Of a stretch of DNA of 64,000 bases, positions 56,690-64,000 are shown in pieces. The position numbers were made by a program, and so were the translations under genes. Origin of the DNA: Gambelia wislizenii (Eukaryota; Chordata; Lepidosauria; Squamata; Crotaphytidae); contig JAUMIR010000004.1 in NCBI GenBank assembly GCA_030847615.1, positions 68,975,001-69,039,000 of the forward strand. Reading direction: 5' to 3'. Each line of letters begins with the position of its first letter. Within the stretch, counting starts at the first letter, position 1. The notes under the pieces are model-generated. The model had not been told where the DNA came from. It saw nothing but the letters and a program-made list of their open reading frames with translations, and searched no databases.

Positions 56690-56955
56690 ACAGTAAACAC
56701 CTCACTGTAATCCATCTGTGCTGACAAATATGTTTACTTAGCCAGTCATAATTAGAAGCCCTATTTTGATCCTGTTTTAGGAACTTTGACTTAAACCACT
56801 TGAAACAGAAGATGAGAAAAGGAATGGGACAGAAACAAACCAGAATGCGTATGGGGAGAGTCCTGTGGCTTGTTTGGTTTCTTATGGGACAATCTGTGGC
56901 TAAAACAACCATGTCAGACAACTATGTCAGACAAACCATGTCTGACATAAACCTT
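56690..56955. repeat. Decayed MITE with perfect short hairpin
   Basis: TATGTCAGAC (56923-56932) and GTCTGACATA (56940-56949) form a perfect 10-bp stem with a 7-nt loop, preceded by a further direct repeat ACCATGTCAGACA. The surrounding AACCATG/GTTTACTTAG sequence suggests an old palindromic MITE. Confidence 0.4.
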
Positions 56956-58024
56956 GCCTTAGTGTGACATGCAAACACAACTATTGTATGTCCTTAGCAT
57001 GACATGCAAACTTTGAAGAGAGAAGTGGGATGGCATCTAGCATACAATTTGACTTTAGCTTTCCACAAGTAGTCAGGTGTTAGGCACTGCCCTACATATG
57101 CGAAGGGTGGTGAGGATAGCTCCACTGTTCCAATATTAAGTGATCTTCTGTCCTACAAACACATCCTTTTTAAAATTGTTTTGTGGAGAACTCCGCTGAC
57201 TCACAATTACCTTTGTGCCTATTGACTTTGCAAAACAGGGCCAAAAGGGCATTAGGGACTTCTAAATCTAAGAGCTTGAGATGGTGTAACTACCAGAAAA
57301 TTCCTGTAACAAGCAGACTGAGTATTTCCCACATTTGTCCTGAAAACCGTTAATTCTGTGCAGCTGTGTAAAACAAGCAATTCAGAAAATAAATGTGAAG
57401 CAGGGATGCAGAAATCCTGCAGGGCAAAGGCATTAGCAACCTCAAGAGAGGAGTAGAGGTAATCTATCATTTAACATTTATCCAGCATGAGCTGCTTATC
57501 ATATTCCTATTTAGGCTGATTTTGTTTAAATGTGCCTCAGGGCAAGTACAACATGATCTTTCATTTAAATGAAGAAAAATCTGAAATAAAGGAGGGGAAA
57601 CAATGAATATGATAATATTGTACAGTAGTTGTGCACAGGCATCTTGAACAGTAAGAGCTGCTATTTAATAAAGGATGCTTTCCAACAATTTGGAGGGTGT
57701 ACAAACTAAACTTCACCAGTTGACACAAAGGACAATAAAGGAGACCAAGGTACCCTTCAGAATATTACTTGACTTAAATAAGGTTGGATTTTCTCTCCAT
57801 TAATTATTTGTCCTACTGTAGTGAAGAAGTAATCTGTAAGAGAAGCAGAATGAATTGTGGGGGAAAGGCTTTGCACAAAAGTGTGCACAAAGAGATGAAA
57901 AGTAGAGCACATCCACCCTGCTCCATTGTAATCCTTCACTAATTTTCTTCTTAAAGGAAACAACAAGTAGTTTTAGCCATTTTCTTCCCACTGCAAGAAA
58001 GTCTTTGAAAACCATACCATTTTT
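56956..58024. other. Unassigned intronic DNA
   Basis: No exon or clear repeat. Confidence 0.4.
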
Positions 58025-58290
58025 GAAGCCTATTCACAATTTGCGTTTTTCTTCTGTGCAAAATTCACAAATGGCTGTTTTATGCAGAAAACAGCATTTT
58101 CTGTGAAGAAAATTCAACCACATGCAAAACCGACACAGAACGAATCCCCAATTACAGCATTTTGGCACAGGAAAGAGCTTCTTCTGTGCAGAAAATAATG
58201 CCTTGCATGGAAATATTATTTTTGTCACTGAAAATTCTGATTCCTATGAAGAAAATGCTATTTTCTGAGCAAAGTTAACACATGTGAATT
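58025..58290. repeat. Degenerate short-period repeat
   Basis: Variants of TTCTGTGCAGAAAA recur irregularly, for example at 58051, 58083, 58097 and 58179. CTGTTTTATGCAGAAAACAG at 58074-58093 forms a hairpin. Spacing is uneven, so this is an old minisatellite or a cluster of related short units. Confidence 0.45.
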
Positions 58291-59124
58291 TTGTTGCAGA
58301 TCAAGTCCTGAACTGTGAAGATTCTTTACAGTGCAGGATCCTTCTTGTTAGGGTTTCTCATGTATTTGACATTTTTAAAAAAAATATTTTCAAATATTCT
58401 TTTTATCCCCACTCCATTGTACACACCACAAGCAGATTCTGTAATCTCAGCTTACTCAAATTGCTGACCCAATCAAAAGATAAGACTTTGAAAGTCCAAA
58501 ACCCTCCTACAGATGGCAAAGCTATTTATGATGGTCTCCATGAGGCTGGGAGAGGTTCTTACAGGCTATACTTAAAATGATTGTGGAATTAGTAAATGAG
58601 GTTTAATTTTTCACTAATAAACAGTATCATCTGAGTAAAGATATGTGATGTATAGCCCAGCATGCAGCTCAGAAATAGAAAAATGGGTGCCTGAAGGCAC
58701 AGAGACATATATCTGTATCTCTATCTATCCACCCACCCACCCAGTCAATGGAAATCCTCCACCTACATAATGTCCCAAAGATCTCTGTATTTTTATTTCA
58801 TGAAGATGTGAAGTGAATAGCTTGGAGAAGAGGGGAGGTGAGAGAGGGAATTAATGTTCGAGGGGTCACATGAAAGAGAAAAGACATGACTGCAAAAGAC
58901 TATGTTTATATTTTGAGGCTTAAAACCCACTTTCAGGTTCTTGGACAAGGTACTTGTCTTTCAGTAACACCAGTTTGCCTTTCTGTAAAATGGGTGTAAT
59001 TGGGATGGCTACTGCTCATGGCAGCTATTTTCTAAGAGTGCACATCCCCACTGACCCCAAAAGCTGGAGAGTTCTGATATGCGCAGTGTCCCTCCTCTAT
59101 TTGCTAAATTAAATTAAACAAAAC
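58291..59124. other. Unassigned intronic DNA
   Basis: A short CACC/CCCA repeat lies at 58728-58742. Nothing else is recognised. Confidence 0.4.
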
Positions 59125-59235
59125 AAATGTTCTGCTGGATCAGGGCACAGTCTATCTATTCCAGCATCATCTTGCCATACTGTCCAGACAAATTCCTATG
59201 GGAAGTCCACAAACCAAGACATGTCTTGCATCCTC
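59125..59235 (-). mobile_element. Old CR1/L3 3' fragment
   Basis: CTGCTGGATCAGGGCACAGT, TTCCAGCATCATCTTGCCAT and CCTATGGGAAGTCCACAAAC are the inverted 3' terminus of CR1/L3. Confidence 0.7.
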
Positions 59236-60059
59236 TTTGCACTTGTCAGTAACTAACATTCAGAGGCAGAATGGCTTTGATACTGGATAAAATACATAGC
59301 CAAGTAGCCATCATGATTAGTACATTTTATCCACTATTTTATCTAATCCACTTTTAAAGCCAGCTAAGCTGATTAACGATCCGTCGTTCTACAAAGGGAA
59401 GGGGTAAAGTGGCAGGCAAGCAACAGCATGGCACTGAGATAAATATATATTTACCAACCCAAGAAGAACCATCAGATGTTTTGAAGAGCATAATTCACAA
59501 CAGCCTCAGCCCCACAACAGGTATTTAACTGAAACCTTATAAATAATAAAAAGGCTACATTACTCCTGCCATCAACTTCCTGCTCTCCTCTCACATATAT
59601 AAAACTATGCATAATAAATTCCCCCATATATTGGATTCATAGTATGAATGGGCAAAGGAATAGGCTTCCAAATAAAGTACAGTCCCAAGGCAAATAATAA
59701 ATGCCTTGGCTTGCATGCTCGGACAGTTCAATCATTTTGGCATGTAGCTTCTAGGACTAATGCAATGCTAACAGCTTCTCATCCAGAACTTACAGGAAAT
59801 ACATGTATTGATGCTCAAATCATCACATTAGGTTCAACTCCTTCAACAGCTGATTAGGTTCATTAATCAGGAACAGTGGCCAAAGTGAATCAGATAGGAT
59901 CTTTTAACAAGCACTGTAAAGATATGGTTTTAACAACAGGCAGATTTCTGGTAGAAAAGGCACCAATGACAATGAGCCTTGATGGCTATATACTCCCTCC
60001 AGGTTAGGAAGCACCATACCTCTGAATACCAACTGCAGGTGAGCACAGGAAAATAAGAA
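59236..60059. other. Unassigned intronic DNA
   Basis: No exon or clear repeat; the sequence may be older flank of the LINE that follows. Confidence 0.35.
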
Positions 60060-61115
60060 GATCCATGCAGGATTAGAGTGGACAGGAGTGATCCAGTAGA
60101 TATTGTGTATTTTGACTTTTTGACAAAATCCCTCAAGAAATGCACTTGAATAAAGGTAGAAGTTATGGAAAAGAAGATGAGTCTTACGGACTGGCAAATG
60201 GATAAAGAGCAAGAAGCAAAGTGTAGGAATAAGTGGACAGTTCTCACATTGAAGGGATGCAGAAGCAGGGTACCCAAGGTGGTATATTGGAACCGGTGCC
60301 TTTTAACTTGTCCATAAATTAAGTAAAATTAGGAACCAGCACTGAAGTGCTAGGTTTGTTGACAAACCTGACATCATTCAGGTGCATACACCGAAAAGAG
60401 TTCCAAAGGTTCTCTTCCAAATGGGTGAGTGAATAATAACATGGTATGTGCAATACAGCACAGATATACCGTGATGCAAATGGCAGCAAAAAAAATTCTA
60501 ACTTTAATCTCCCGGTGGTGACTGACAACTAACAGGGGAAAGATGTTCACATCATAGTGAAATGAAAGTCAGTGAAAATGCAGCAGCTATGAAAAAGGCA
60601 AATTCCATGTCAGGTATCAGTGGTAAAAGATAAAATTTTTGAAAAATGTCATACTGCCCTTATACAAATCTATAATGTGACCACGTTTTGAACATTATGT
60701 TCAGTTCTGGTCAGCACGTCTTGAAAAACTAGAGAATATGCAGGAAAAGGGCAACAGATATAATACAAGAATTGGAGCAAGTCCCCTATGAGGAAAGGTT
60801 ACAATGTTAAGGGTATTTCATTTAGATGGGATGGTGATGGTTGGGAAGTAAGGGGAAGGGACATCATAGAGGTGCACAAAATTAAGCATTGTGTGGACAA
60901 AGACATTTTTTTCTGTCTCTTTTACAATACTAGAACCTATAGTCACCCAATAAGGCTGAATGGAAGGAAGCTCAGGGCAGATGAAGAAATACACTTACAT
61001 AGCACATTGTTAAACAATGGAGTTTGCTTTCACAGGATAATAGTGACAGCCATTTTCTACTTGTTGGAAACAGGGTGCTAGATTAGGTAAGTCTTTGGTC
61101 TGATCTAACAGGGCT
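60060..61115 (+). mobile_element. Ancient CR1/L3 LINE
   Basis: The plus strand retains decayed motif A, DPVDIVYFDFLTKSL (60086-60130, for DVVYLDFSKAFD), then VLNIMFSSGQH (60690) and RICRKRATDIIQELEQVPYE with ER (60735-60800), then the 3' end (GGTGCTAGATTAGG..TCTGATCTAACAGGGCTCTA). Many stops and frameshifts make it far older than the CR1 copies with intact frames. Confidence 0.8.
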
Positions 61116-61189
61116 CTATGACAGAACCCCTATCCAGGATGGCCCAGCCCTTGGGCTCCAATCACACACCTTGCCCTTTTACCCTTAGG

Positions 61190-61955
61190 ATCATAGAATC
61201 ATTGAGTTGGAAGAGACCACAAAGGCCATCTAGTCTAACCCCCTGCCCTGCAGTAATACACAAACAAAGCATTCCCCACAGGTGGCCATCCAGCCTCTAT
61301 TTAAAAACCTACAAAGAAGGAGACTTCACCACACTCCCAGGCAGCGCATTCCACTGCCAAACAGCTCTTATTATCAGGAAGTTCTTCCTACTGTTTAGGT
61401 GCAATCTCTTTTCCTGTAGCTTTAGTCCATTGCTCTGTGTCCTAGGACTTTTTCAAATGGGGAAAAAAAAACTCTGAGGAGGTCGGGCAAAGAATGGCGC
61501 TGTCACGCTTACAGCGCTCTGTTTCAGACGGCGCTGTCCTCCTCCCGACCTTTCCCCATGCTTCCTCCATGCTGCGGGCACCACTTTTTATTGATGGGGG
61601 TTTTCCATCAATAAAAGTGGCACATTTCTTGTGCCTGCAGCATGGAAGAAGCATGGGGAAAGGTCAGGAGAAGGATGGCGGCAACTGAAATGGAGCACTG
61701 TAAGAGCGACAGCACTGTTCTTCTCCCAAACTCCTCGGGATTTCCCCCCCCCATTTGAAAAAGTCCCTAGTATCTGGAGCAGCAGAAAAAAAGCTTGCTC
61801 CAGCCTCAATATGACATCCCTTCAAATATTTAAACATGGCTATCATGTCATCTCTTAACCTTATCTTCTCCAGGCTAAAATTACCCATCCCCCTAAACCA
61901 CTCTTCAAAGGGAATCCCTACCTGGCCCAGGTACTTGGGCCTCAAGTTGATCTCT
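61190..61955 (-). mobile_element. CR1 LINE, truncated, split by a palindromic element
   Basis: Inverted CR1 3' end at 61192 (ATAGAATCATTGAGTTGGAA) running through ORF2 tail sequence. CR1 sequence GCTCTGTGTCCTA is broken at 61444 and resumes at 61767 with CTAGTATCTGGAGCAGCAGA; uninterrupted CR1 copies read straight through this point. The insertion duplicated CTA. Confidence 0.92.
61445..61766. mobile_element. Palindromic foldback element, copy 3 (in CR1)
   Basis: A 322-bp palindrome with ends GGACTTTTTCAAATGGGG, flanked by CTA (61442-61444 and 61767-61769). The inserted position within CR1 is known from other CR1 copies, so ends and target duplication are secure. The centre near 61600 has CACTTTTTATTGATGG facing CCATCAATAAAAGTG. 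The internal motif GTTTCAGACGGCGCTGTCCT is as in the other copies. One inner right-arm segment has drifted. Confidence 0.92.
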
Positions 61956-61989
61956 GTTCTACACTAGTGGCTGTGGGTTCAGTGTGATA

Positions 61990-62317
61990 GGACTTTTTCG
62001 GATGAAGAAAAATAACGCAAGCAGCCTCTCCAGTTTGCGAGGCTGCTGCGCTGCAAAGTGTCAGTTTCGGATGACGCTGCCCTCTAGCGGTACTGTTGAG
62101 GTCCCGCAGGGAGAGCTGAGTGTCATATTTCGTTGATTTTTTACTCACGAAAGTTGATCGTGAGTAAAAATCAACGAAATATGATGCTCAACTCTCCCTG
62201 CGGTACCGCAACAGTACCGGCAGGGGCGAGCGTCATACGAAAGGGGCGCTTTGCAGCGCAGCAGCCTCGCAAGCTGGAGAAGCTGCTTGTGTTATTTTTC
62301 TTCGTCCGAAAAAGTCC
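61990..62317. mobile_element. Palindromic foldback element, copy 4
   Basis: A 328-bp palindrome with ends GGACTTTTTCGGAYGAAGAA and flanks ATA (61987-61989) and GTA (62318-62320). The centre carries TTTTTTACTCACGAAAG and its inverse near 62150. The internal motif GTTTCGGATGACGCTGCCCT is about 75 bp from the left end. It lies only 223 bp from copy 3. Confidence 0.85.
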
Positions 62318-62507
62318 GTAAAGTGTGATGAATTTCCCTTGTTAATTCTGAAATGAAAACAGTCAGGCACAGTTGTAGAAAATAAAACCAGTAAAAGTTT
62401 ATTATATAACAAATAAGTTAAACATGAACTTGAACTCTTTCCACATTCTCAGCGCCTTAATCCAATGCTAATCTTCCCTATTATCTTCCTCTTAAAAAGC
62501 CCTCAGA

Positions 62508-62660
62508 GAGCCAGAGTGGTGTATTGTTTTGTGTGTTGGACCAGGACTCTGGGAGACCGGGGCTCAGGCATGGAAACCAACTGGGTGGCCTTGAGCAAAA
62601 CTCTGAACAAATCTTGCCAAACAAACCCTGTGAAAGGTCTGTCTTAGGATCGCCCTCAGG
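62508..62660 (+). repeat. ACA-type SINE, internally deleted
   Basis: GAGCCAGAGTGGTGTATTGT, ACTCTGGGAGACC, GAACAAATCTTGCCAAACAA and GTCTTAGGATCGCCC are in the order of the family, with gaps after the head and in the middle and no ACA tail. Confidence 0.65.
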
Positions 62661-64000
62661 ATTGCCGGAAAACTGTCCCGGAAAACTGGGAAAATCCTGG
62701 ATTGAAGGGACTTAAAATTGTTCCATCTGGTTGGACTGCTTGAAGCAGCAGATCCCAGATTTCTCCAGCTTCCTCTGCTAAGGGCAGCACCCACTCTATC
62801 ACACTCCATCACCCACGTGCAAAGCCTTGGAAGAGGAGGAGAGAGCCATCATCCCCCTCTCCAGTCCCAGCAGCAGCGGTGGTAGCAACAGGAAGGCTTC
62901 AATGGAGGGGGGAACAATCCTCCCCCTCCCTGGTCAAAATGTGGGGGGGGGTGTCTTGTTTTTTGTCAATAATCTTCCCAATCCAGTCTTGTATACTTTT
63001 GTCCCAGTTTTGTGGCAGATAATAACGTCAACTCTACCCTCACTCTATTTCATCTTGCTCTTATCTAACTCTGTAACAGAGAGGCTTCTAGGTAATCTCC
63101 TTTCCCTATAACACTTCACAGTGTTTCATGAGCTATGATCAACTGGTTCTGCCCAGCCTTGCCCAGCTTCTCACTTCTCAGGCTCTTCTTAGGCTTTGAT
63201 GAACACCTGTCACAGGACTAAGTACCACATGGCATGGCAACATTCAGAGCTTGTAAAAGTCGCTTTTTGCACTACAGCTTAAAAAATGCACACACACACA
63301 ACCAGCATGATCAATCACTATGATGGCTGGGAAATTCTGAATATTGTACAGTACTTCATGTCAGTCACAGCAAATAAAGTGGGATATGCACATTATGGTG
63401 TGCTGTGTGTTCAGTCCTGTATAACTTTAACAAGTTAGTCCCATATAACAAGATGGTTCAAGTTCGCACTGACAGAGGTGGCTGGAAGACAGGGAGAAAG
63501 GAATTTAGTACAGTACAATGCATGGAAAATCATTCCACCTCAGCCTTGTGCCATGATCACATCAACCATGGCATCCACAAAAGACTTTGTTCTCTTCTCT
63601 CTCTCTCTCTTTCTCTTTCATCATCTATAATGCATGTAAGACATACAAACATCCACAAACCATTTGATCAAGATTTATGGGAGTCCTACTACCACCTGCC
63701 TTTGCAAAGCCTGACATTTCTGTACTGGGTTTTGTTTTCCCATCCAGGAAGGAATCAAGATTAGGGAGGAGTAACACTTTCTCTATAATTTCCACCTCGC
63801 TGGAAACAACCCTGCATGTTCATGATAGTTTTGTGCAAAACCAAATATATAATTTTTCTGTAGCTAGGACTTTCCAAGAGATTAGCTGACATTTTATTTT
63901 CCAACCTCGAGTTCCATATTCATTTTAAAGCTACAGACACCATTTTAATTTTTCTTATGTATGTACACTTCCTTTTTAAAAGAACTGAGACTATTCTGAG
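62661..64000. other. Unassigned intronic DNA
   Basis: Contains short simple repeats (G run at 62942-62951, CA at 63290-63300, CT at 63594-63620). No exon is seen; the long-isoform first exon of RASSF5 is not reached. Confidence 0.4.

Noticed and set aside
1..64000. CRISPR arrays, operons, phage or bacterial defence systems
   Set aside because: None is present; the composition, introns and LINE/SINE content are those of a vertebrate chromosome.

Overview
This window is vertebrate nuclear DNA, most likely from a squamate reptile and possibly an iguanian lizard. The signs are abundant CR1 LINEs of several ages, L2-type LINE 3' ends, RTE/BovB fragments, tRNA-derived SINEs with (ACA)n tails, many TIR DNA transposons and low GC. 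There are no operons or prokaryotic features. The species cannot be fixed from the sequence.

The only host gene I can support is RASSF5 (NORE1/RAPL) on the minus strand. Two exons are recognisable. At 44005-44126 lies an internal exon with the second half of the C1 zinc finger, used in the long isoform. At 8371-8490 lies the 40-codon alternative first exon of the short lymphoid isoform, RAPL. The two lie about 35.5 kb apart, in the order seen in mammals. The GC-rich first exon of the long isoform should lie beyond 64000, and the RA and SARAH exons before position 1; I saw none of them here. Most of the window is therefore RASSF5 intron.

The rest is layered transposon debris. (i) Six younger CR1 copies; one (52876-54520) keeps a 432-codon RT reading frame. 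(ii) Nested insertions: CR1 in a Tigger-like element (17290-19098), CR1 in a TIR element (52171-54753), L2 in CR1 (30578-33405), and a palindrome in CR1 (61190-61955). (iii) Four long near-perfect palindromes of about 300-350 bp (2111, 6836, 61445, 61990) with shared GGAC..TTTTC ends, a shared internal motif, a similar centre and 3-bp target duplications. This is the most unusual family in the window. (iv) Three inverted-repeat elements (3057, 11185, 11536) with 8-15 bp target duplications and a hammerhead-like motif, perhaps Penelope-like. (v) Paired copies of several other families: TA-flanked TIR elements, Ty3/gypsy-like LTRs, and a family with two ATGG motifs about 170 bp apart.

No tRNA or rRNA gene, CRISPR array or bacterial-type system is present. 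Repeat family names are by eye, without database comparison; boundaries are exact only where a target duplication is given.
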